Part shown: positions 1 to 10,100 of the stretch, one piece after another
Layout of the letters: every line of letters starts with the position of its first letter
Position numbering within the stretch: the first letter of the stretch is position 1
Origin: Acarospora socialis
Lineage: Eukaryota; Ascomycota; Lecanoromycetes; Acarosporales; Acarosporaceae
Length of the DNA stretch: 64,000 nucleotides
Direction: 5' to 3'
Assembly (NCBI GenBank): GCA_025617375.2
Contig: JAMYGW020000003.1
Span: 1,178,001 to 1,242,000 of the forward strand
Notes under the pieces: generated by a model
The model's database searches: none
Seen by the model: the letters and a program-made list of their open reading frames with translations, nothing else
What the model was told of the DNA's origin: nothing
Translations under genes and position numbers: made by a program

Positions 1-119
1 CTCAGGCCTTGTTCTCGTCCTTGTCAAGCCCACCACACTGCTGCCATTCCTTCAACTCTAGTTTCGAGACCCCTCTTTAGTTTTCTTCCCGCAGTTCTGC
101 TCTAGCCCTAACGTCACCT

Positions 120-1021
120 ATGGCGTCCGAAGAAGCCTTACCCGCCTCTACGCGTCCTGATGTGCCGGAAGATCGCTTAGTTCTCTACGTTCTGAAAGGT
201 ACCTTCCCTCCATCAATCCCGAGAAACACATATAAAAATTAATGATGCGATTAATATCAACTACCAACTGACACAGTACGCCTCCTCCGGCAGCAACGCC
301 CACCAATGGCGCCAACGTCATCAAGCCCCTCATGCTCCTGGAAGCGCTCTCCATCCCGTACGCCATCCACGTCGTGTCGTCGCACAAGTCCGCGACGTGG
401 TTCCACACCATCAGTCCGCAGAAGTTAGTGCCGGCGATAGAGGACGTCGAGGTGCGAGACGGCAAGCGGCTGAGCGTGTGGGAGAGCTCGGCGTGCCTCA
501 CCTTCCTGGTCGACAAGTACGACGAAGCGGGCGAGTACGGCGGGAGGGACCTGTGGGAGCGCACGCAAGTCGGCAATTGGCTGGCTATGCATACGGCCGC
601 GTTGGGGTAGGTGACTTCCGCTGTATCGCTCGGCGGAGACGGACCGCGGAACGGGCGCCGGGCGAGCGTGTTGCTGTGCTGACACCCGGACAGCCCGACG
701 GCTAAGTGGTGGCTGTGGTTCAAAGTCTTTCACCCGGATGTGGTGGGAAGCACGCTCGAGCCGTTGTTGGCAAACATCAAAGAGCAATACGCGATCCTAG
801 AGCGGAGACTGAGTGAGCCGGGCCAGAATTACATCGCACTCCCGGACCGGCCCACGATAGCGGACTTTGCCAACCTGCCGTTTGCTAACGAGAAAATCGC
901 CGCGTCCGCGGAGATTGACTTTAGCGCGTGGCCGAAGCTGAAAGCGTGGAGTGAGGGCATGTTTGCTAGGCCGGCGGTGGCTAGGGCTTGGGGTATGCTT
1001 GCGGGATTTGGACATGAGTAG
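120..1021 (+). CDS. Glutathione S-transferase, GliG/SirG-like
   Basis: Cytosolic glutathione transferase of about 239 residues. Exons 120-198, 294-606 and 694-1021 join in phase. The N-terminal thioredoxin-like half carries NGANVIKPLMLLEAL and SPQKLVPAIED, followed by WESSACLTFLVDKYD, the usual GSH-binding face. The C-terminal helical half has GPTAKWWLWF and ALPDRPTIADFANLPFANE. Fungal ETP clusters carry a GST of this type that conjugates glutathione to an activated diketopiperazine, which is the source of the sulfurs. The neighbouring C-S lyase candidate and A-T-C-A-T-C-T NRPS make that role likely here. The stop lies only 77 bases from the stop of the convergent P450. The family is clear; the ETP role is inferred from context, and a general detoxifying GST is the alternative. 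Confidence 0.88.
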
Positions 1022-1098
1022 TCGTTGCAAGGCAGGCGACGTTACTTATTCACGATAGAGAACGCATTGGGCTTTGGATACACGATACCAGCACGATC

Positions 1099-2904
1099 TT
1101 ATATCCGTCTACTAAGATCAAGTTCCACATCAGCGAGTGGGATCCAATTGCCTTTTTCCACCTTGTAGTCTGCTTCCTTGTTTGGACGGTGCCGCAAACC
1201 CAGCTCATATTGGCTAATGAGATGTATGACAAGCATTTTAATGGAATGCTCGGCCAGGTATTGGCCTAGGCACTTTCTTGAACCGAACCCATAGTCAAAG
1301 AGGTTATAACGGAGCTGTTTCTGGTCAGACCTAGGCTAGCTTGAAAAGAGGTTTCATGGGAGGCTGACATCCGCTTGCTTTATGTCTCTAAATCTTTCCG
1401 GTATGAACTTCTGACTGTCCGGCCCCCAGAACGGATTGCGTACATTGATCGCAAGGATGTCGACTACAACCGAGGTCTGCAAAGCGTTAGTCCTATGAAC
1501 TTTTCCGATGGCCGCTACACTAGGAGGGCTGACATTTGGCGGCAACTTGAAGCCTCCAAGCCTCTTGGCTGACGGCGAACTCTCGGGAATCGAGAAAACT
1601 GCAAGCTTCTTTAATTATTTTTTTCATCATCTTGGGTCAGGGGACACTCGATACCTGCTGGGGGACGTAGGCGAATGGCCTCCATTAGGCAGAAATGAAG
1701 AAGGGTGTCCTTCCTGTTGCAGTATACGTCGGAACGACTTTGCACACTTTGTATCTCATCTCGAAGCTTCTGCTGCGTCGATCTTTCGTCTGCCAAGAGA
1801 GTGATCATCCAGGTGAGTACATGCGTTGTGATGTCCAGGTTCGCAAAGAGAATCTCGTCCAGAGTCTGCAGAATCTTTCTAGGTGGTGAGATCAGTGCAA
1901 AACACGAAGCTAGCAGAAGCGTACCTCAACTTTGGAGGGTCTGCCTTCCGTCTCTGATCTCTCAAGCGATACTATAGGTGGCGGTGGGTCGAGTTCTTTT
2001 CTTGAATGGTACATGTCTCTATTGAATGCAGACCATTCCCTTTGGAAAAGACAAAGCTCCTTAACAGCGGTGCTCGTGAGCCACTTGCAAGCTTTATAGC
2101 GCATGACTCCTCCCTTAAGAACATGACGCATCAAGGCAATCCTCTTTTGTCCAATGGACCATAATCTATCCTTCTCGTTTTCCGTCATCGGGCCGTAAAG
2201 AAGGTGTGACGTACAAAAGAAGGGGAATTTCATAAAAGCAGTGGATGCGTGTATTGTGAATGGTTCCTGCCCATGATCAATTGTCAATCTTCTGAGAAAT
2301 TGACAAGCTTCGTCCTCGATGTCAGCACTTCTTTGCATGACCCCTCGATGAGAGAAGCTAAGGTCAAATTCAGATCTGAGGTTCCTCCATCTAGTGCCGT
2401 TGACAAGACCCATACACTCCCCCAAGAGCTGATGAAAGAACCAACCACCGTTGGCCGATTTTGTCTTGTTGTGGTGTTGGGAATCACTATGAAAGATTCG
2501 TACGTCTTCTGGCGTTGTAATTACTCTGCGTTTCTGTCATTGGTAGCAAGGTGGAAAATATCTGGAAACATACATCTCCATTCTCATGCATGACCATATA
2601 CGATACACTGAACCTAAAACCTGCCACTCATCGCTCTTTTGCCTGCCGTGGAGAAACTTGTCAATGAGCTGTCCATCCGGCCATTGCCACTGCGGGCTAG
2701 GAATTCCCTCCCCATAGTCATTGGTGACCGGATGGAGCCATATCAGGATAGTCTGCAACGGGATGTCAGTCATACAAGAACCTGCTGATTGTATCAAACC
2801 AATCTCACCTTAACCAAAGCCTCTTTCACATTTTGAGGAACAGTCAGCGAAATGACCGATGCAATAGTGACGCATAACAGGAGCGCAACGATGTATAATT
2901 CCAT
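1099..2904 (-). CDS. Cytochrome P450, cluster tailoring enzyme (first of two)
   Basis: Complete P450 of 491 residues. Seven exons join in frame: 2809-2904, 2574-2752, 1925-2525, 1655-1865, 1534-1598, 1369-1476 and 1099-1314. An N-terminal hydrophobic anchor begins MELYIVALLLCVTIASVISL. The C-helix is GTRWRNLR, the I-helix FANLDITTHVLTW, the K-helix EAIRLRP (ExxR), then PERF, and the haem loop FGSRKCLG with the cysteine ligand. It is expected to be an ER-bound monooxygenase acting on the NRPS product. The introns starting at 1533 and 1368 both open with GTCAGCC rather than GTAAGT; accepting them is what restores the haem-domain reading frame. It lies tail to tail with the GST and in the same direction as the DMATS. 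The substrate cannot be read from the sequence. Confidence 0.9.
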
Positions 2905-3329
2905 GCTACCAATCCATTTGTCAGAGTGCTATCATCTTTCGTCTGGCAGAACAAGAAGCGAACCGTGTTTCAAGTAACTACTCCGAACATCGGTGTTTGC
3001 ATTTCCCGAAGTTTTGTCCATAGTCTCCGAGAATCAGCCCTGGTTAAAGTCGCCGACCATCCCTGGAAGTTCGGATAAACCATCTAGCCCTGTGTTGTTG
3101 ATCCGGAATGTACCGAAGGCAATGCTGAAACCGTAACGCCTTCATCTTTGAGACTGCAACGGCTTCATGTGTGAGGTTTCGCGATGTGCTGGTGCCGAGA
3201 ATGGGGACCGACATCTATGATAGACTTCAGGGTTGATATATGCAGTAACGGTTAGGGATGCCTCCTCAACCGCGCATGCGATATAGGTTTGAAGGCCTGA
3301 GCCTTGACCAAGCGGGCGGTGCTTGCTTG
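2905..3329. other. Intergenic, P450 promoter and DMATS 3' side
   Basis: About 425 bases between two minus-strand genes. I see no coding region. One everted motif, CCGA-ACA-TCGG, lies about 80 bases upstream of the P450 start; by itself it is not evidence of regulation. Confidence 0.5.
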
Positions 3330-4505
3330 TTACAAGTCAGTTTCAAACCCTATAACTGATTTGAATTCGAAATACCAGAGCCGCTGCAAGCTGTCACGAT
3401 AGTCCTCGTCATCCAAGCGCTTTCCCTTCGATTGCAGATAAGTCGACAAGCCATTCGCAACCTCGAGATCATTCTTTCCATAGTGCTTCACCGGTATGTA
3501 GACTTTGGGCACTGGATATAAGCGACGCGGTCGGAGCTCGAAATAGTACAATACCCCGGCTGTTCTATGATCTTTTAGATGCAGCGGCTCGGAGGTCGAT
3601 ACGTTCTGATCCAGACTCAGCACCAAGCGCCAGAGCTCTTCGAGGTTCGCAAGCCCCTCCTTTGACAACTGCGGAAGCCTGCCTCCCAAGGTCATCATGC
3701 GGACCACACTGTCGAAAGAAGTTTCACGGGATCTTAGATAGACCTTGACACGCGACCGAGTGGGATTCACACAGTCAACGGCAATGATTTCCACTTCGGG
3801 CCGGTGTCCAACTTCCAATGAGCGGATGTACTCAGAGACGAGGCTGAAGGCACTGCTTAACGAATGTCCATGAGGTGATAACGTGCTGATGGCCTTCTCC
3901 ACTAACGACAGCTTGCCATGTTCGGTCTCCTTGGCTTTAAGAGCTGGTAAGAAATAAACTTTGAGCAGAATGCCTTCGTCGAGAAGATCAAATGCGAGAA
4001 AGGTCTGAGAGTTGCAACCGTTCTCCTTGTCGATCGTCTGATTAAATGCACCACCTTCACACACGACCAGCTCTTTGAAGAAGTGCGCGTACCAAGTAAG
4101 GTCTACTCCCTGATATGAGCGCTGTATTGTATGCACAAGCTCGGCACTTGTATGCGTGTTGAGGTAATCCGGAGACAATCCTGCACGGTCCGAGATAGGT
4201 TCAATAGAATACCGAACAGTCGGGTTGGGGTCCTTTACGGACCAACTCCAGCTAAGCTCTATGGGGGAGCCGTCATCAGTCATGAAGCTCTGCCACTGAG
4301 GTGGCCTTCGATCAACTTCTGGGTGGCTGCCCAAAGCTGGTGCCACATTCCTGGCAAAGAAGTCAAAGTGGAAGTTTTGAGATTGAGAACTATAACCGGC
4401 CATTTCCATCATCTCAGAGAGCAGGGCACCAGCACTACTCTGCCACGAGAGCGAGTTGAGTTCCTTTCCTGCATCTGGGTACTCCACGTCGCCTCCGTAA
4501 CCCAT
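3330..4505 (-). CDS. DMATS-type aromatic prenyltransferase
   Basis: Single-exon ABBA-fold prenyltransferase of 391 residues, soluble and without the DDxxD motif of trans-prenyltransferases. Visible family features are the aromatic-substrate glutamate in SPIELSWSW near residue 83, and the diphosphate-binding basic and tyrosine residues in KVYFLP, SRVKVYLR and PKVYIPVKHYG. All appear intact, so an active enzyme is likely. Family members move a dimethylallyl group from DMAPP to tryptophan, tyrosine or a cyclic dipeptide. In sirodesmin biosynthesis the DMATS SirD O-prenylates tyrosine before NRPS loading, and the ETP-type neighbours make that the best comparison. Acceptor and regiochemistry are not readable. 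The protein is somewhat shorter than typical members, mainly at the N terminus. Confidence 0.9.
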   Translation of the reverse strand: MGYGGDVEYPDAGKELNSLSWQSSAGALLSEMMEMAGYSSQSQNFHFDFFARNVAPALGSHPEVDRRPPQWQSFMTDDGSPIELSWSWSVKDPNPTVRYSIEPISDRAGLSPDYLNTHTSAELVHTIQRSYQGVDLTWYAHFFKELVVCEGGAFNQTIDKENGCNSQTFLAFDLLDEGILLKVYFLPALKAKETEHGKLSLVEKAISTLSPHGHSLSSAFSLVSEYIRSLEVGHRPEVEIIAVDCVNPTRSRVKVYLRSRETSFDSVVRMMTLGGRLPQLSKEGLANLEELWRLVLSLDQNVSTSEPLHLKDHRTAGVLYYFELRPRRLYPVPKVYIPVKHYGKNDLEVANGLSTYLQSKGKRLDDEDYRDSLQRLWYFEFKSVIGFETDL

Positions 4506-5127
4506 TCTAAATGAATTAAGATTTCTTAAGCGTCGAGTGATTGTCTAAATCCGTTACTAAGTTCCTGGATTCCATATCTCCATTACTCACCTGACGATCC
4601 AGGCCACTCAAGAATCTCTCGGTAGATATGGACAATCAAGACGAGTATTACTTGCCTAGCAGCTAGCTTCAGCACAGCGCAATGGGGTCGGAGAGCCCTT
4701 GTGATCATGCTTCGGAGCACTTGATAATCCTGGTTTGACGAATATGCGTTATGACGATACCTAATTTATGTATTCTTTGGCCCTATAAGGATTTTACCTG
4801 GCATGATGCTGGGCCAGTGGCGAGAAGTCATTGGAATGAGTACCTGAAATAGAAGCCCGGAAAATAAGAGCCCGCAGAATCTGGGTGGGCCTCTTCCTCA
4901 GCGTCTTAACGGTCCAGTCTCTCGGACACCAGGTTTCGGCAGAATTCGCCTGGGTGACATTCCGAGGCTGTAGGTCGGCGCACACCTTAGAATACTGGCC
5001 GATGCTCTTTTGGATGAATGGACCCGAACGATATATAAATTCCTTACACTCTAGACTCCAATGCAAAATGTATGGTCGTTGTTCTGACTGTCGTCCTTGT
5101 GCCCGCTCATAACAACTAGTCGTCCTG
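4506..5127. promoter_or_regulatory. Divergent intergenic region, DMATS / ACCS-like gene
   Basis: 622 bases between the head-to-head DMATS (minus) and ACC-synthase-like (plus) genes, which therefore share upstream DNA. I see no convincing ORF of its own and no clear regulator site. Confidence 0.5.
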
Positions 5128-6536
5128 ATGCTTTCCAGCCGTTGCAGGGAGAGGAACGCCGTCGTGATCCCCGATCTTTTGGACAAGCATGCCGCTGTCT
5201 TGTCAGGCGACCCGGACCTGATCGACATGAGCACGGCTGAGAACTGGCTCATGAGGGAGGAGTTGCTCGAGCGCTTTCGCACAGGCGGAGCCTTGCAAGA
5301 CCTCTCGAATGCGGTAAGTGCATGTTTATTGGCACTACCCAAAAATAACATAATAGATTTCCAGGACCTCTCTTATCCGCAAGGAATTGGCGGAAGCCTG
5401 AACGTAAGGCGTGCCGTCGCCGCATTCACTAACAACCACTTCGACCCCTTGGCTGTGGTCGACCCTTCACATATCGTCATCGCCGCCGGTGCAAGCTACG
5501 CCTTAGATGCCTTGATAGAACAGATATGCGACCCAGGCGACAGCGTCATGATCGCTACGCCGTATTGGTCGGGCTTGGACATCTCGTTGAGCGTCCACAA
5601 TGAAGCCAAGGTGCTTCGAGTCGACGTACCCCTAGATGAATTCTTTGCCGTCAGCAGCATCGAATACTACGAGAAAGCTTTGAAGAACTCTGCTGGGCCG
5701 GTCAAAGCAGTTCTCATTTGTAACCCACACAATCCTCTCGGTCGCTGCTACCCGAGACATACCCTGCAGGCAATATTGGACTTTTGTGGAAGGCATCGTC
5801 TTCATTACATCTCCGACGAGGTATACGCGATGTCGGTGCACAGCAGGAAGAGCGGAGGAGACAAGTTGCCCAAGTTTGTCTCTGCGTTGTCCTTGACGGG
5901 CGGGCGTGATCTGGTGCATGTTATATACAGTCTTAGCAAAGACTTTGGTTGCAGTGGCATTCGACTTGTTGGTTACCCCCATCATGGTAAGGCCGTCTTC
6001 CATCCTGACGTCTCAAGGGAGCCATCATTACCCAGCAGAATGAGCCAATTCGTTTGGGAAGTGCCCTGAGCACCCATAGCCAAGTCTCGTCCTTCGCCGG
6101 CTTGCTGGCCACCCACTGTATCCTGGACGAAAACAAAACCGCCTTGTTCATTAAAAAGAATAGTAGACAGCTTAGGGGTGCCTATAAGGTAGTTCGGAAG
6201 TTTCTCCTGGACCGACAGATATACTTTCTTCCCGCCGACGCAGGGATGTTCGTATTTGCAAGAATCAGTCCCGGCGATGAAACCGAGTCTGAGGAGCATC
6301 TCAAGCAGCAGATGAAGAAGCATGGCGTGGTATTGGCTTCAGGTTCAAGCTATCACATGAACCAGCCAGGATGGTTTCGCATCTCATACGCACTTTCGCC
6401 GTTAGTAGTTAAGGAAGGTTTAATAAGGATCGACAAGAGCCTCAAGGCCCTACATCCAAGAGCGATTATGGACAATGAAGCGGCGCAGCACGTAACAGGA
6501 CAGGGACAGAAACGTAAGCGTGTCAGGAGAAGGTGA
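5128..6536 (+). CDS. PLP enzyme of the ACC synthase/aminotransferase fold, candidate C-S lyase (GliI/SirI-like)
   Basis: Fold-type I PLP protein of 435 residues from exons 5128-5313, 5365-5967 and 6018-6536. Motifs in order are DLSYPQGIGGSLNVRRAVA, the cofactor turn AAGASYALDAL, CNPHNPLGRCY, SDEVYAMSVH and YSLSKDFGCSGIRL, whose lysine should hold PLP, then a C-terminal domain ending in a basic tail. In gliotoxin and sirodesmin clusters the ACC-synthase-like member is a bis-C-S lyase that frees thiols from cysteine adducts, which fits beside a GST and a diketopiperazine NRPS. The second intron uses a weak GTTGGT donor; the stronger GTAAGG nearby would break the frame. The first intron is a multiple of three without a stop, so retaining it would only insert 17 residues. 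Confidence 0.85.
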
Positions 6537-6828
6537 AGAATTAGGTAGTCTGAATAAATATATCTGATCTGAGTATAATAATAATAAATGACTCGGGTTT
6601 AAACATGACTCCGGCTTACCTCAACCAGAATTCATGCCTGGACTGACGCCTAAACTCATGCCTAAACCTATACCTAAACCCACGCTTAAACCCATGTCTA
6701 AACTCTTGCCTAACGCCGTGCCTAAACTCATGCCTAAACTGCTACCTAAGTTTAGGCCTAGGCTTACCCTGAAGCTCATATATTCCATGTATGAGTGCCT
6801 ATTTGTTTAGACATGAAGCCACGAGCTC

Positions 6829-6914
<86 letters not shown>

Positions 6915-7145
6915 GTATGCATTTAGGCGTGGCTTAGGTCTCAATTTAGGGTTCAGTTTAGGCATGAGGTTGCGTGTAGATTAGGCATGCAACATGAGTT
7001 CAGGTGCGGACTCAACCCAGACTGAGTTGTGGGTTGACCAGAACCATTCGCCGATATGAATATGATAGCCGGAGACAAATGTCAGTTTAGTGATCCAAAG
7101 AACCCTAATGCTTCAATTGAGAAGAACCACAATCTAGTATCCATG
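6537..7145. repeat. CCTAAA/TTTAGG strand-switch repeat with central (GT)41
   Basis: A gene-free stretch between the C-S lyase candidate and the NRPS 3' end. From about 6630 to 6775 the plus strand repeats a degenerate unit of about 12 bases, CCTAAACTCATG. After an 82-base GT tract at 6831-6912 the same unit appears as its complement (TTTAGGCATGAG-like) to about 6995. The two arms make a loose inverted repeat around the GT tract. The same unit occurs near 29000 and 37000-38000. Confidence 0.75.
6831..6912. repeat. (GT)41 microsatellite
   Basis: An uninterrupted dinucleotide run of 82 bases at the hinge between the two arms of the surrounding inverted repeat. Confidence 0.98.
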
Positions 7146-10100
7146 TCAAATCACGGCAGCTATCCTTTCCACACTTTGCCCTCCTAGAATATCCCGCAGG
7201 GAGATATGTACGTTACGTTGCCTTAGGAGCCAATGCAGTCGCAAGCATTGCACCGAAGAGCCTCCAAGGTCGAAGAATGACGTCTGGTGGTTTATGCTCT
7301 CTTTGTCAACACTCAGCACTTCCGCAAAGACGCTCCTCACCACATCTATCTTCGTCTTATCCATGGATACCACTGACGGGTCAACACGTGACGACCCAGC
7401 CTGAGCTTCTGTTTGCGTGACATGACCTGAAGGAAAGCCGTCTGGCAACCGGCCTTGTGACAGTCCTTCGAGCACGATCGGAAGTTTGAATTGCACTGCA
7501 TCGATAATGGATTGATCCAAAAGAGTGGTACTGTATTCAATTTCACAGAGGGTCCCGGATTCAGTCTCGGAGAACTCAAACATTAGTGGAAATTTAGCCC
7601 CCTTTGGCCGTGCAGAACGACTAACAACAGAGGTATCTGGAAGCTGGAAGTAGTTCTCAATGGAGTCCTCCATCCTGTGATAAGACACGACGATATCGAA
7701 AAGTGCTGAATGGCCCACCACTTTCCGGATTTCCTGATACGGTAGGTAATTCGACAAAGCCCCTTGTACCATGGAATGCACTGAGTCGAGCAAAGCATGG
7801 GCATTTGAGAGATTCTTGTCATTGAGCTGAATCCGGATTGGGAGGCGATCGAGGCACAATCCAAGCAGATCAGTAGTGCCCGGCTCGTATCGGTCCATGT
7901 ATGGGATTGCGAGCACCATGTCACTGATCCGTGTGACGGCTCGAATTGTCAGCGCAACGGTGGCGACATAGATCTCCTGCGAGCCTCGAAAGCCTTCAGG
8001 ATTAGGGATTAGGAAGGAGCAAGTTTGGCCGTGATCTTGTCCATAAGATCTACCGCGGTGCGAAAACGGTCTGTTGGGAAACCCTCGACAATACTCGCGC
8101 CAGAAACGTACAAGACCGGGTTCGATCACCTTCGCTTGCTGTCGTCGAGTCCAATGGGCCCAGTCAACATAATTCAGCCCCGGAACTGCGGAGTCTTCGA
8201 CATCGAGAGCCTGTCCTCCACATCTGTCAAGAAGCTGTATATACTTGTGTTGCATTCTTCGGAGCAGGGAAGCCATAGAAGCATGATCGGTGATAATATG
8301 ATGAGCTACGAAAATGAGCGAGGTGGATGTAGTATTGATTATGAAGATAGCCTTGATGAGCTGATCGTTTGCTAGGTCGAAGGGGGTGTTGATTTCTCGT
8401 TCAAGACGATCAGACTCGATCGTAGAAGCATTCAATTGACTTGTCTCAGAAACTTCCTGGCTGATCTTCCGGTACAAAAGTCCTTCAAAATTGACATAGC
8501 GTGTCCTCAAGATCTCGTTTTCCGTGACAACCTGGGTGAATGCCCGCGACAAACATTCCAAGTCTAGGTTGCCGCTGATCTCCAAATGGCAAACCGTGTT
8601 GAACATGGATCGAGTATTTGAGATAGAATGAAGCAAGTACATCTCTTCCTCCAGGATCGAGAGCTTCATAGCTGATGCGCGTGAAACCTTCTCGAAGGCA
8701 AGGAACGGCTTCGAGAAAGGATGCATCGAGCTGTTCTTACAATTATATTCATCTATTGCTCCCGCTAGACTGGAGAGCTCAGTGTTCTTGATAATGATAC
8801 CTAATGGTACTTTGTGACCCATATTCTCAGCTATCTTCTGAGCGACTCTGATTTGGCGCAAAGAATTGCCGCCCACAAGCATAAAGTCATCAAGCGGGCT
8901 AAACCCAGCATTGCCCTTAGGGTATATTATATCACCCCAGATCCGAGCCAGCATTTCTTCAGTTCCTGTATAAGGCCTACTGTGATTCTTTGAATCAATG
9001 TAAGTCCTTTGCATGAGTGCATTTTTGTCTATCTTCTGATTCGGTGTCGTTGGGATGATTGTGAGCGCGACAATAACCGACGGGCAAGCATAGGGAGGGA
9101 GCAGAGAGCGGATGTTCCTCCGGATTAATGCAGTGTCAACGTTTTGAGGAGCCACAAATCCGATCAGACTATCACCTTGAACAATGACTGCAGCGTGGGT
9201 GACTCCCATATTGGCTTCGATAATTGCCCGCTCAACCTCCTCCAGCTCTATACGAAAGCCCCGGACCTTGACTTGGTTGTCCGTTCGGCCAAGAAAGCGG
9301 ACCTCCATACGCTCAGTCCAGATGCCCAAGTCTCCAGTACAGTACATGCTCTGTCCCGGAAGATATGGGTTGGGGGCGAAACGGTCCCTCGTCTCAGCCT
9401 CAAGCCCCACGTATCCCTTACTAACTTGGATACCTGAGAGGCATATCTCACCAGGTACGCCGACCGGCACCGGGCGTTTTTGGGCATCAAGCAGATACAC
9501 AACCATGCGTGGAACAGGGTAGCCGAGCGTCACTTTCTCACCAGGCCGGAGATGAGCGAACAAACAGCCGACTGCGCATTCGCATGGTCCATACCCATTA
9601 TATAGGCGCCGGCCTTGCGACCAGGAGTCCGCCAGATGCTGTGAAACTGTCTCTCCGCCGAGCAATACAGTGTCTAGATTTTTAAAGTCCCCTGGGTCGC
9701 AGTTGCCGAGTAGAGATGGAGTCACCATCGTCGCATGCACTCGGTGAAGGTGCGTCAATGGATCCTCCAGATCTTTCAGAACGAGGGTGGCACCATAGCA
9801 TATTGCCCCGAGAATCTCGGCGATACTGGCATCGAATCCAACCGAATACATCTGAGCGTTCCTTCTTCCAGGTGCTGCGTGAAGTCTGGCTGGGGGATAG
9901 GAAATATACGAGAGAATGGCTTCGTGCCTTATCAGAGTGCCTTTCGGAATCCCTGTACTGCCCGATGTGAATATCAAATAAGCCGGATCGGAGCTTTTGA
10001 TTGTGGTGGGAAGACGTTTTGCGTCTATACTATCACTAGTGTCAAGGGCCTCTCGAAGGGACAGTGTAGCAACACTGCCGACTTGAAAGGTTTCTTCAGA

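Noticed and set aside
2983-2993. CCGA-ACA-TCGG near the first P450, as a possible regulator site
   Set aside because: The known GliZ-type site is TCGG-N3-CCGA; this is the everted form. A similar CCGA-AAC-TCGG occurs at about 63467 outside any cluster, so it is likely chance.
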